NCBI RefSeq assembly: GCF_042434915.1 | Contig: NZ_CP170198.1 | Location: 1,860,001-1,924,000, forward strand | DNA length: 64,000 nucleotides | Direction: 5' to 3' | Origin: Aquimarina sp042434915 | Lineage (GTDB): Bacteria; Bacteroidota; Bacteroidia; Flavobacteriales; Flavobacteriaceae | Part shown: positions 17,586-26,025 of the stretch, piece by piece | How positions within the stretch are numbered: position 1 is the stretch's first letter | Layout of the letters: each line of letters begins with the position of its first letter | Position numbers and translations under genes: made by a program | Notes under the pieces: model-generated | Seen by the model: the letters and a program-made list of their open reading frames with translations, nothing else | Told to the model about the DNA's origin: nothing | Database searches by the model: none

Positions 17586-17757
17586 GCTCCGCAAAGTCTC
17601 CCGACCCTCCAACATAGTATCGAAACCCTAAAAACTACAAATTCAAAAAAATTATGTAGTTTAGTAATGTTAAAACCAAATCCCCACCCAGTTGGTAACT
17701 TTTTAAGTTGCCTTTTAGTAATCGTATAAAAGAATATAGTTACTAATGGTAACTATA
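17586..17757 (+). promoter_or_regulatory. Leader repeat copy 2: promoter plus two hairpins
   Basis: Contains TAGTTTAG (17657-17664), hairpin 1 GGTAAC/GTTGCC (17694-17699 with 17707-17712, one T-G wobble pair), and hairpin 2 TATAGTTAC/GTAACTATA (17735-17743 with 17749-17757). Compared with copies 1 and 3, the right arm of hairpin 1 has changed by one base while still pairing, which supports a conserved RNA structure. The left flank from GCTCC (17586) also matches copy 3 with identical spacing of 49 bp to CTACAAA. It precedes the DUF4393 gene. Confidence 0.7.
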
Positions 17758-17763
17758 GAACAG

Positions 17764-18598
17764 TGTTGGCAGTAATTTAGAAAATAATGGAAGCAGGAAA
17801 AGAACTCATTGGATTAGTAAAAGATGTGCCACAAGTATTAACGTCAATATATCAGGATTTAGCTCAACCAGGTGTGAAAAAAGTTGGAATTGCTCTAGAA
17901 ACCGTCTTGGAATTTAGCACGTCAATTCTTCTTCCCGTAAAATTGCTAAACGAAAAGTTTAAACTAAATTTTGAAAAGAGATTAAATGATTATAAAGAAA
18001 AACTTGACACTATTCCAGAGGAAGATATTTGTGAAGTTAATCCACAAATAGGAACACCGATAATTGATAAGCTAAGCTATACAACTAATGACGAAATAGC
18101 TGACCTATTTACAAGTTTATTAACAAAAGCAAGTTGTTCCAAAACTGTAAATTTAGCTCATCCTAGTTTTATTCAATTAATCGAAAGACTTTCGGTTGAC
18201 GAAGCAAGAATAATAAAGCATCTACTTAAAAAAGATTTCATCCCTTGTATTTCGTTAAGAGCTCACGTTGCTAACAATAAAGGCTTTATGACAATCCTTA
18301 AAAATGGAACGTCAATACAAAAAGATATTGAGCTTCTTTTCCCTCAAAACATTAATACTTATTTGGACAATTTAGGTAGTATGGGAATCCTTGATAATTC
18401 TCACGGATTTCATAAGAAAGATAATAAACCATATGAGGAATTATATAAACAATATAACTACGATAGCATAAACGAAAATTATACTAAAGGAGGGGCATTT
18501 GCGAAAGTTGAAAAAAACAATAGTTATTTCCAAATAACAGATTTTGGAAAGGCCTTTATTTCGGCTTGTAGTTTTGAATAAAAAAACGAATGCCAACA
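17764..18598 (+). mobile_element. Cassette-like unit 3 (single gene between its own inverted repeat)
   Basis: TGTTGGCA (17764-17771) is 15 bp before the start codon, and its exact complement TGCCAACA (18591-18598) is 9 bp after the stop. Directly after the right arm a 5'-truncated reading frame begins, as if the unit had entered, or recombined with, another gene. Confidence 0.4.
17787..18581 (+). CDS. DUF4393 (Abi-alpha) family protein
   Basis: A 264-aa protein matching the DUF4393/Abi_alpha pattern: QPGVKKVGIALETVLEFSTS followed by ILLPVKLLNEKF (residues about 27-60), a long helical NFEKRLNDYKEKLDTIPEED, then DEIADLFTSLLTKAS and VNLAHPSFIQLIERLSVDEA. Pfam names this family abortive infection alpha from its association with phage-exclusion genes; the mechanism is not established to my knowledge. 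It is transcribed from leader copy 2 and is the sole gene of unit 3. Length is typical. Family call is firm, function inferred from family name and island context. Confidence 0.82.
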   Translation: MEAGKELIGLVKDVPQVLTSIYQDLAQPGVKKVGIALETVLEFSTSILLPVKLLNEKFKLNFEKRLNDYKEKLDTIPEEDICEVNPQIGTPIIDKLSYTTNDEIADLFTSLLTKASCSKTVNLAHPSFIQLIERLSVDEARIIKHLLKKDFIPCISLRAHVANNKGFMTILKNGTSIQKDIELLFPQNINTYLDNLGSMGILDNSHGFHKKDNKPYEELYKQYNYDSINENYTKGGAFAKVEKNNSYFQITDFGKAFISACSFE

Positions 18599-19272
18599 AA
18601 GTATCCTATGTAAAGCCTTTTTTCAGTCGTACCTACAAAAAATTAAAATCTGAAGCCTTGAACTATACTGATCTTATATTGAAAATTGAAAATGCCAAAA
18701 CATTAGAAGAATTACAAAGTATTTATGCAAACACAGAATTTGGAAAATATAAATTCGATAAAAATAAATATCCTAATTTTGATTTTACAATTTCCAAAGA
18801 AGAAATAAGAAGCTTGGAGGATGTTAATGCTATTGGAAAGGAAGGACAATTACTTCATGAATACTTTAGAGATGGTAAAAAATTGACAACAATTGAAAAA
18901 CTACTGTATTCATATATTTGGAAAAGAGGAGAACTTAATAGATTCCCTAGTATGATCTCTGGAATTAAAGGTGATGATTATATGCGTAATACAGGGCAAG
19001 TTTTAAATCAATTTGGTAAATATTTATCAAATGACAATTTTAACGAGCCTATTGTTGATCAACACGTTATTCGAGCATTTAGAGTTTGTATTGAAGATAA
19101 TGAATCAAGTACTTCAGGAACTGTCAATTATAGAATAATTCAGGATTATAGACATTGGTTATTAAACTTGGTCAACAAGAAGAATTTAAAAAATAAAAAA
19201 TTGGCGATTGCAATTATTGATAAAATCATGTTTAGTATCGGGAAAAGTTTAAAACAACAACACAACAGGTGA
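18598..19272 (+). pseudogene. 5'-truncated gene remnant of unknown family
   Basis: An open frame continues for 225 codons from the right arm of unit 3 to a stop at 19272, but has no ATG or GTG until residue M119 of this stretch. The only upstream initiator is a TTG inside the preceding gene in another frame. The protein looks real: charged helices (KTLEELQSIYANTEFGKY), then TIEKLLYSYIWKRGELNRFP and RIIQDYRHWLLNLVNKKN. I do not recognise the family. Most likely the 5' end was lost when the DUF4393 unit arrived. Leader copy 3 follows its stop. Confidence 0.6.
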
Positions 19273-19275
19273 ACC

Positions 19276-19402
19276 GCTCCACTAACTCTCCTGACTTCGC
19301 GGTATAGCATCAATACATTAAAAGCTACAAACTAAAATAAATTATGTAGTTTAGTGATAATTTAAACCAAAACCTCTCCCCGGTTGGTAACTATATGTTA
19401 CC
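19276..19402 (+). promoter_or_regulatory. Leader repeat copy 3, without an intact downstream gene
   Basis: TAGTTTAG (19347-19354) and hairpin 1 GGTAAC/GTTACC (19386-19391 with 19397-19402) are intact, and the left flank from GCTCC (19276) matches copy 2. Similarity fades in the hairpin 2 region (AGCTAGTTGCC near 19425), and the next 165 bp hold no gene on the plus strand. It may mark the free right end of the array. Confidence 0.6.
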
Positions 19403-19569
19403 TCTTACTATTGATATTAAAGAAAGCTAGTTGCCAAAGATTTTTATTTTACAATATTAAGTTATCTTAAGGAATACTGTGGTGTACTTCTAGAGTATTC
19501 TTCAATTTTTCATACTAAAAACAATATAGTGATTTATTTTATCTACTATGTATGTACGTGTATTACCTT

Positions 19570-20553
19570 TTAGTTTAACAACGTACTAGGCAGATAACCT
19601 AATTGTTTTTTGAAGGCAACTGTAAAATGCTGAGGATTTTTATATCCCACCTCATACGACGCTTGAGCAATCGTATATTCATGTTTTAAGATTAATTCTG
19701 TAGCCTTTTCGATCCTTAAAGAAGTAATATATCTAAATACAGGAACTCCATAGATTTGTTTAAAAACGGTTTTGAACTTGGAGGTATTAAAACCCGCTAA
19801 TTGGGAAAGTTTCTCAATGGTTAAGTCCTCTTTTAAATGTGTACGAATATAATCTTCTATTCTAATCAAGCGCTCTTTATCTTCATCTCGTATTCTTTTA
19901 CGAGAGCCCATCGAGCTATCAGATGTTAGGGATACTAAAAGTAATTCTGTCAATTTTGACTCTATATAAGATTGTCGAATCATACCCTTAAAAGAACAAC
20001 TTAGAAGATCATGAATAATATTTCTCAATTGACTAGTAAGCACTAAACCGTGGTTAAAAAAAGAACAAGGCCGCTCTTTTTTTAAAGCTTTATGGTATTT
20101 TTTTGAACTTTTCAAAAAATCTGCTCCCATCTTACTCTCCAAAAAAGACTTAGTAAAATAAATATTAAGCACTTGACCTTTATCGCTAGAAAACTTATAC
20201 ATATAAGTTGACTTCGGTATATAAAATAAGGTATATAAATTTTTGTTTAACGTAAGCGCTGTAGATGCGTCTTCATCCAACGCTACATGCAATTCTCCCT
20301 CTAATACATATTGAAGTAGAAATACAGCTTGATTTTGAGCTACATGCACCGTATGATTTTTAATATCTGTAGCCGTATAATCTTGAAATAATACGAATGT
20401 TTTATCAACATGAATTTCTTTTACAGAGCCAGTGACACCACCAGTAAAATCAGTATGTTTCTTCTCTGTTAAAAAAGAATTTTTTAAATCTTTATCAAAG
20501 CTCTTCACCAATTCTTCACCAAAACATTTAGAGCTTTTAAACCTAATTTCCAT
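19570..20553 (-). CDS. AraC-family transcriptional regulator
   Basis: A 327-aa regulator with a C-terminal AraC DNA-binding domain of two helix-turn-helix units: IEKLSQLAGFNTSKFKTVFK and, nearer the end, EVGYKNPQHFTVAFKKQLGY. The N-terminal 200 residues form a cupin-like sensor domain without a membrane segment. It is transcribed divergently from the TonB receptor operon, the usual arrangement of PchR/YbtA-type activators that sense a ferric siderophore, so it probably controls the downstream uptake genes. Effector is inferred from context only. Confidence 0.88.
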   Translation of the reverse strand: MEIRFKSSKCFGEELVKSFDKDLKNSFLTEKKHTDFTGGVTGSVKEIHVDKTFVLFQDYTATDIKNHTVHVAQNQAVFLLQYVLEGELHVALDEDASTALTLNKNLYTLFYIPKSTYMYKFSSDKGQVLNIYFTKSFLESKMGADFLKSSKKYHKALKKERPCSFFNHGLVLTSQLRNIIHDLLSCSFKGMIRQSYIESKLTELLLVSLTSDSSMGSRKRIRDEDKERLIRIEDYIRTHLKEDLTIEKLSQLAGFNTSKFKTVFKQIYGVPVFRYITSLRIEKATELILKHEYTIAQASYEVGYKNPQHFTVAFKKQLGYLPSTLLN

Positions 20554-20613
20554 TCCTTCTCTTTGCGTTATAATAAGTTCTTTTTACGTTATTCAGAATA
20601 AATCTAAACAACA

Positions 20614-20621
20614 TACATTTG
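20614..20621 (+). promoter_or_regulatory. -7 element of the TonB-receptor operon
   Basis: TACATTTG matches the Bacteroidota -7 consensus TAnnTTTG exactly and lies 34 bp before the receptor's GTG start. A clear -33 TTTG is not seen, which would fit activator-dependent transcription by the divergent AraC protein. Confidence 0.45.
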
Positions 20622-20655
20622 CAAATATAAAATTATTTTTATCAAGTCTAAATAA

Positions 20656-23079
20656 GTGAATTTAAAATTACTTTTTTTCGCCCTTTTAAATACCCTATTT
20701 GTATACTCTCAAGGTAATCAAAACAGTATTTCAGGTCAAGTTTTTGATAGTGTAGGTCAATCCTTATTTGGGGCAACAGTAGTTCTCGATAATAATTTAA
20801 AAGCTACAGTTACTAGTGATAACGGTCGCTATACATTTAACAATCTATCGCAAGGGACTCATGTATTAAAGACTTCTTTTATGGGTTTTATATCCCAAAC
20901 TATAGAAATACACTTTGACAAAGACCAATTAGATCAAGAAATTATACAAAACTTCTACCTAAAAGAAAATGTTGAAGCACTACAAGAAGTAAATATTAAG
21001 AGCAAAACAGAAAAGCGCAAGATAGAAGAAAAAGGATTTTCTGTAAATGTTTTAGAAACAAAGGAAGCCAGCCAAAGAAATATTCAAACTAACGAATTAT
21101 TAAAAACTAGTGTAGGTGTGAATATTCGCCAAAATGGAGGCTTAGGTTCAGATGTTCAATATAGCTTAAACGGTTTATCTGGCAATGCTGTACGTATATT
21201 TATTGACGGGATTCCAATCTCTTTATACGGTTCATCCTTCAGCTTGAATAGTATTCCTCCCTCAATGATAAAGCGTATAGAAGTTTATAAAGGTGTAGTA
21301 CCGGGGTATTTGGCCGATGACGCATTGGGTGGTGCTATTAATGTAATACTTCATAAAGGGACAAAAACCAATTTTAATGCTTCTGTTTCTTATGGATCCT
21401 TCAACACACTTACGACAAACCTCAATGGATTATATCGTTTTAAGGAATCTGGATTGACAATAAAGGCATCTGGGTTTTATAATTATTCTGATAATGATTA
21501 TAAGGTTTCTGGAAGAAGCATCGTAGTAAACGGTTTAGGTGGAGTACAAACTCCCATAACGGCTAGAAGATTTAATGATGCCTATAAATCTATTGGCGGT
21601 GTGGCTCAAATTGGTTTTACGAATGTAAAATGGGCGGATCAATTTTTTATTGGGGTAACGGGTTCAGACGATTACAAAGAGATTCAACATGGTGTTTTTA
21701 TGACTACGATTCCTTACAAAGGTAGGTTTATGGAATCTGATGCTTTACTCACCAGCCTGACCTATCAAAAGAAAAATATTTTCTTAGAGGGTTTAGATTT
21801 TAATGTTCATGGTTTGTATGGAAAGCGAAATCGTATTGTTAATGATACTACGGCTATAGCCTATAGTTGGAATGGTGAACGTGCTATTGATTTTAGAGGA
21901 AATGAATTTGAATACTCTTGGGGTTCTCAACAGGAAGGTGGACCTACATTAGCAAAAATTAAAAGAAATGTAGCTTCGGTTAGAACTGGTATTTCTTATG
22001 CTATAAGTGAGCATCATAAAATTTTGATTAATCATTTTTATAGCCAAATTGATCGCGAAGATAGTGATGCGTTGCAATCTGTTCTAGAAAACACCTTTAT
22101 TGGCACCAGAGATCTTCACAAAAACATTTTTTCTGCGACATACGAAGTACAAGCATTCAAAAATAAATTAAAAGCGAATTTGTTCGGAAAATACTATCAT
22201 CAAAAAACTGTAAATATCGATCCATCTATTGTATCCGATGCAGAGGGGAACAATCAAATAGTTGACGAAGTCACTAGCAGTAATACAACCAATAATGGTT
22301 ATGGTTTTGCGCTATCCTACACATTTTTACCAAAAGCTACCTTAATAACTTCGGCAGAAAAAGCCATTCGTTTGCCCGATGAAACTGAAGTATTTGGAAA
22401 TGATGGAGATAATGTTGTTGCAAACCCAAGTATTAATCCTGAGCAAAGTGATAATTATAATTTTGGATTTAGATTTGGAATGTTTGAGATAAAAAAACAT
22501 GAGTTCTCTATTTCAACTAATTTGTTCACTAGAAATATTAAAGATAGAATTGGTTTACCTATTGAAAATTCTTTGAACGTCAATGATGAAACTATACTTT
22601 ATGTAAATCAAGGAAGTGGTACCTCAAAAGGAATAGAAGCACAAGTAAACTATATATATAACGATAATTTCGGATTCAATTTCAACGTTTCTCGTTTTGA
22701 TTTAAAAGTAGTAAACAAGGGTACAGAGATAGATGTACCTAACACTCCGTTCTTTACGATGAATGCAGGTATGCGCTATTCGATTAAGAATTTTATTAAA
22801 AAACAAACGCATTTAAATCTATTTTATAATGCATACTTTACTGAAGCTTTTTCCTTTTTACCTCCTCAAGGAGAAAATACTGTGGGAGATGATTTTTTCC
22901 GAGTTCCACAACAATTGGCACAGGATATAGGTGCAAGCTATACATTTCCTAAAAACAATTTTGTACTAAGTTTTGATATAAAAAACATATTTAATACTCC
23001 TGTATACGATAATTTATCAGTACAAAAGCCTGGTAGAGCATTTTACCTTAAACTTAATTATTTTATAAATAAATTTTAA
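20656..23079 (+). CDS. TonB-dependent outer-membrane receptor, siderophore type (XusA-like)
   Basis: Outer-membrane beta-barrel that imports a ferric chelate using TonB energy. The 807-aa protein has a signal peptide (residues 1-18), a carboxypeptidase-regulatory-like domain (SISGQVFDSVGQSLFGA, about 24-110), a plug domain (TNELLKTSVGVNIRQNGG, RIEVYKGVVPGYL, DALGGAINVIL) and a long barrel ending in aromatic KLNYFINKF. The start codon is GTG; no upstream ATG gives a signal peptide. It is first in an operon with a DUF4374 lipoprotein and a PepSY reductase, as in the Bacteroides Xus xenosiderophore system. Ligand unknown. Confidence 0.92.
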   Translation: MNLKLLFFALLNTLFVYSQGNQNSISGQVFDSVGQSLFGATVVLDNNLKATVTSDNGRYTFNNLSQGTHVLKTSFMGFISQTIEIHFDKDQLDQEIIQNFYLKENVEALQEVNIKSKTEKRKIEEKGFSVNVLETKEASQRNIQTNELLKTSVGVNIRQNGGLGSDVQYSLNGLSGNAVRIFIDGIPISLYGSSFSLNSIPPSMIKRIEVYKGVVPGYLADDALGGAINVILHKGTKTNFNASVSYGSFNTLTTNLNGLYRFKESGLTIKASGFYNYSDNDYKVSGRSIVVNGLGGVQTPITARRFNDAYKSIGGVAQIGFTNVKWADQFFIGVTGSDDYKEIQHGVFMTTIPYKGRFMESDALLTSLTYQKKNIFLEGLDFNVHGLYGKRNRIVNDTTAIAYSWNGERAIDFRGNEFEYSWGSQQEGGPTLAKIKRNVASVRTGISYAISEHHKILINHFYSQIDREDSDALQSVLENTFIGTRDLHKNIFSATYEVQAFKNKLKANLFGKYYHQKTVNIDPSIVSDAEGNNQIVDEVTSSNTTNNGYGFALSYTFLPKATLITSAEKAIRLPDETEVFGNDGDNVVANPSINPEQSDNYNFGFRFGMFEIKKHEFSISTNLFTRNIKDRIGLPIENSLNVNDETILYVNQGSGTSKGIEAQVNYIYNDNFGFNFNVSRFDLKVVNKGTEIDVPNTPFFTMNAGMRYSIKNFIKKQTHLNLFYNAYFTEAFSFLPPQGENTVGDDFFRVPQQLAQDIGASYTFPKNNFVLSFDIKNIFNTPVYDNLSVQKPGRAFYLKLNYFINKF

Positions 23080-23091
23080 AACAATCATATT

Positions 23092-24447
23092 ATGAAAATT
23101 CAATTTTTCAACCTCAAAACCATATCTCTAGCTCTAAGCGTATTAGTACTTACCACTAGTTGTAGTGATGATGATTCGATTTCTATAGAAGAAGAAAAAC
23201 AAGAAAATAATAGATGGATAACAGTTGCTGCCGCTAAAATGGGAGATAATCCAGGAGATGGAAATGGAGGAACTCTAATTTATGCTTTGAACAGTGAAGA
23301 TGCTAAAGATCCAACAAAATCTATTGCTCCTTTTGATAATGGATTTATAGTGCCTTCAAATAGAACAGCCAGACTACAATCGTCTGAAGACGGTAATATT
23401 ATCTTTAATATTAGCTACGCAGGTGACACGGGTGGTAACTATACAAAATATGAGGTTAGTGGAGGACAAGAATTTAATCGTATTGGTTCTGAGATAAATA
23501 TTTCTCAATACGTAGGGTCTGCTCCCCGATGGGTGAAGTTGTTTGATGGAGATAAAACGGGAGCTGCTGTATATGTTTCTACAGAAAATGAAATTGATGA
23601 TAAAGGTACCGAAGACGTTACTGATGATACCTATGTACGTACAAATGCAAAAATTGGTGTCGTAACCTTAGATCTAGAAAATTCTTTAATCAAAGAATTT
23701 CAAGAACACAATGTTGCCTTAAGCCCAGAGGAAGAAGCTTTAGGGTATTATATTTCTAGAATTGACATGCCTGTTTTAAATGAAGCTGGTGATAAACTAT
23801 ATATCGGTGCACGTTTGAGTAAGGTAGATCCTTTAACTGCTGAGCGTGATACAGATTACGAAATCTTAGGTTCTAAAACTATCGTTTTAGATTACCCCTC
23901 TCTATTAAATCCAACAGTAATTACTTCTACCGTAGGTATTGGTAACACCAATGGGTACAGAAGTATTAATGCTTTTCTATTTGATGGTAGCGTATATCAA
24001 GCAAATCAGGGAGATCCAAATGGATCTCATATCTTAAAAATTAATGCAAATAATGAGTATGACAATTCTTATGTCTTTAATCTTGATGAGGCTTTAGGAG
24101 TACAGGATGCGTATATTCTTGCATGGAGACCAACCGCCAATGGCAAAGCGGTAATAGCATATCGTCACGCTGGCTCTGCAGAAGGTGTTGCGGGTGCACA
24201 AGGCTTTTTTGCGCTAGCTGACTTAAACGCAAAGACTGCACAAAAAATTGATACCATACCTTATGATCCTGATTTTTATTTATTTCAATATCAAGGTTTT
24301 GTTGTGGATGGAACAGAGATCTACGTTACCCAAGCTCCTGTGGGTAAGAATGGAAATATTTACGTGATTGAAACGGAAACTGGCGAAGTAACTAAAGGTG
24401 CTGAATTGGTAAATACAGAAGGAAGCCACTTTATCGGAGCTTTCTAA
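23092..24447 (+). CDS. DUF4374 surface lipoprotein (XusB-like)
   Basis: A 451-aa lipoprotein: signal followed by lipobox TTSCSDDD (Cys about residue 24), so membrane anchored with an acidic tail that favours surface export. The mature part is beta-rich and resembles a propeller, with NRWITVAAAKMGDNPGDGNGG at the start and repeated blade-like segments; this is the DUF4374 type found beside TonB receptors. In Bacteroides, XusB of this kind captures ferric enterobactin for XusA. It begins 12 bp after the receptor gene. Function by analogy; ligand not readable. Confidence 0.85.
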   Translation: MKIQFFNLKTISLALSVLVLTTSCSDDDSISIEEEKQENNRWITVAAAKMGDNPGDGNGGTLIYALNSEDAKDPTKSIAPFDNGFIVPSNRTARLQSSEDGNIIFNISYAGDTGGNYTKYEVSGGQEFNRIGSEINISQYVGSAPRWVKLFDGDKTGAAVYVSTENEIDDKGTEDVTDDTYVRTNAKIGVVTLDLENSLIKEFQEHNVALSPEEEALGYYISRIDMPVLNEAGDKLYIGARLSKVDPLTAERDTDYEILGSKTIVLDYPSLLNPTVITSTVGIGNTNGYRSINAFLFDGSVYQANQGDPNGSHILKINANNEYDNSYVFNLDEALGVQDAYILAWRPTANGKAVIAYRHAGSAEGVAGAQGFFALADLNAKTAQKIDTIPYDPDFYLFQYQGFVVDGTEIYVTQAPVGKNGNIYVIETETGEVTKGAELVNTEGSHFIGAF

Positions 24448-24471
24448 GTACATATTAAAATTTTAATTTAT

Positions 24472-24505
24472 AAATTCCTTTCTACCTATGGTTAGAAAGG
24501 AATTT
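24472..24505 (+). terminator. 13-bp hairpin inside the iron operon
   Basis: AAATTCCTTTCTA (24472-24484) pairs perfectly with TAGAAAGGAATTT (24493-24505) around an 8-nt loop, between the DUF4374 and ankyrin genes. The following sequence is A/T-rich without a long T run, so it may act as a partial terminator or mRNA-stabilising hairpin that lets the first two genes exceed the rest. Confidence 0.65.
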
Positions 24506-24521
24506 ATTCAATAATAAAATC

Positions 24522-26006
24522 ATGAAAAAAATACTTGTTTTACTACTGGTAATTCCAACAATTATCTTTGCGCAAAGACAACAGAGCGCCAACGAACTTC
24601 ACAACAGGACGTTTTGGAAGTCAAAACCAGATGTCGCAACTGTGAAGCAAAAAATTAAGGAAGGTAATGATCCTGTAACGCCCAATGCCGCTGCCTTTGA
24701 TGCCATTTGCTTTGCCATTAGAGCCAAAGCTCCTGTAGCAACCGTTGAATATTTACTATCCATTCCAGGAAACGATGTTAATAAACCTACACATGACGGA
24801 AGAAGTTATTTAATGTGGGCAGGTGCTGCTGGGGATTTTGAAATGATGAAGTTATTAATTAGTAAAGGGGCTGACACAAAAGTTGAGGGTAGTCATGGCT
24901 TTAATTGGTTTACATTTACTGTAAATGCTGGTCATGACTCTATCAAAATTTATGATCTGATGGTATCCAACAATGTTGATTTGAAGCAAACTAATCGCTC
25001 AGGTGCCAATGGTATATTGTTGATGGCACCTCATGCTAAAGATGAAAAAATTATCAAATATTTTCAGGACAAAGGTTTAGACATCAATGCTACAGATAAA
25101 TTTGGAAATACTATTCTTTTTTATGCTGCCAAAGGTGGAAACTTAAACCTTTTAAAAACATATATCGCTCAGGGTATTGATTATAAAAAAGAGAACACGC
25201 TTGGAGAGAACTTAGCACTATTTGCAAGTCAAGGACGTAGAGGCTACAGCAACCCAATAGAAGTATATAAGTATTTAGACAGCTTAGGCCTCACTATGGC
25301 TCAATCTAATCATAACAATGAGAATGCTTTGCATAACATTGCTTCGAATACTAAAGATCCTAATATCATAGACTTTTTTATCGAAAAAGGAGTTAATGTT
25401 CATCAAAAGGACAAAGAAGGTAATACAGCATTTTTAAACGCTGCTAAAGGAAATAACCTCTTGGTTTTAAAAAAATTAGTCCCAATGATTAAGGACATCA
25501 ATCATCAAAACTCAAAAGGATTTTCTGCCATTACCTTTGCAACCCAGCGTATGAATTTAGATACTTTTAAGTTTCTTAAAGAAAAAGGAGCGAATTTAAA
25601 GAGTACAGATACCGAGGGTAATAATTTATACTATCATTTGTTTCAAGCATATAACAAAAGAAATAGTAAGCACTTTGACGCTTTTGAGAAAGCTTTGACT
25701 GCTGACGGAGTTTCTTTTCAAAATGCTTCTAAGACAGAACAGCCGTTACATATAGCTATTGCCAAAAGAGAAAATAAATTGATTGAAAAAGCGATAGCAT
25801 TAGGCGCAGATGTTAATCAAAAAAATAATAATGGATTGTCCCCCCTTCACTTGGCTGCTATGAAAGCGAATGATATCAAGGTTTTACAACTTCTCATCAA
25901 AAAGGGTGCAGATACCAAAGCTCTTACAGATTTTGATGAAAGTGCTTATGACCTAGCTTTAGAAAACGAATTACTTAAAAATAAAGACATCACTTTTTTA
26001 AAATAA
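24522..26006 (+). CDS. Periplasmic ankyrin-repeat protein
   Basis: A 494-aa protein with a signal peptide (residues 1-17, ending IIFAQ) followed by about ten ankyrin repeats, seen in DGRSYLMWAGAAGDFEMMKL, KFGNTILFYAAKGGNLNLLK, and GLSPLHLAAMKANDIKVLQL near the C-terminus. Ankyrin repeats bind proteins and have no activity of their own. It lies 74 bp after the lipoprotein gene and 19 bp before the DUF2271 gene, so it is probably a scaffold for the uptake or reduction machinery. That partner role is inferred from operon position. Confidence 0.88.
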   Translation: MKKILVLLLVIPTIIFAQRQQSANELHNRTFWKSKPDVATVKQKIKEGNDPVTPNAAAFDAICFAIRAKAPVATVEYLLSIPGNDVNKPTHDGRSYLMWAGAAGDFEMMKLLISKGADTKVEGSHGFNWFTFTVNAGHDSIKIYDLMVSNNVDLKQTNRSGANGILLMAPHAKDEKIIKYFQDKGLDINATDKFGNTILFYAAKGGNLNLLKTYIAQGIDYKKENTLGENLALFASQGRRGYSNPIEVYKYLDSLGLTMAQSNHNNENALHNIASNTKDPNIIDFFIEKGVNVHQKDKEGNTAFLNAAKGNNLLVLKKLVPMIKDINHQNSKGFSAITFATQRMNLDTFKFLKEKGANLKSTDTEGNNLYYHLFQAYNKRNSKHFDAFEKALTADGVSFQNASKTEQPLHIAIAKRENKLIEKAIALGADVNQKNNNGLSPLHLAAMKANDIKVLQLLIKKGADTKALTDFDESAYDLALENELLKNKDITFLK

Positions 26007-26025
26007 TTTTAAATAATATAGTACC

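Noticed and set aside
18544..18597. TTG-started extension of the truncated frame inside the DUF4393 gene
   Set aside because: It overlaps the end of a well-supported gene in another frame, and the coding character seems to begin after the right arm of the inverted repeat.
14288..18598. A classical class-type integron or an insertion sequence
   Set aside because: No tyrosine recombinase or transposase reading frame is present, the attC consensus is met only at AAC/GTT, and no target-site duplications were found.
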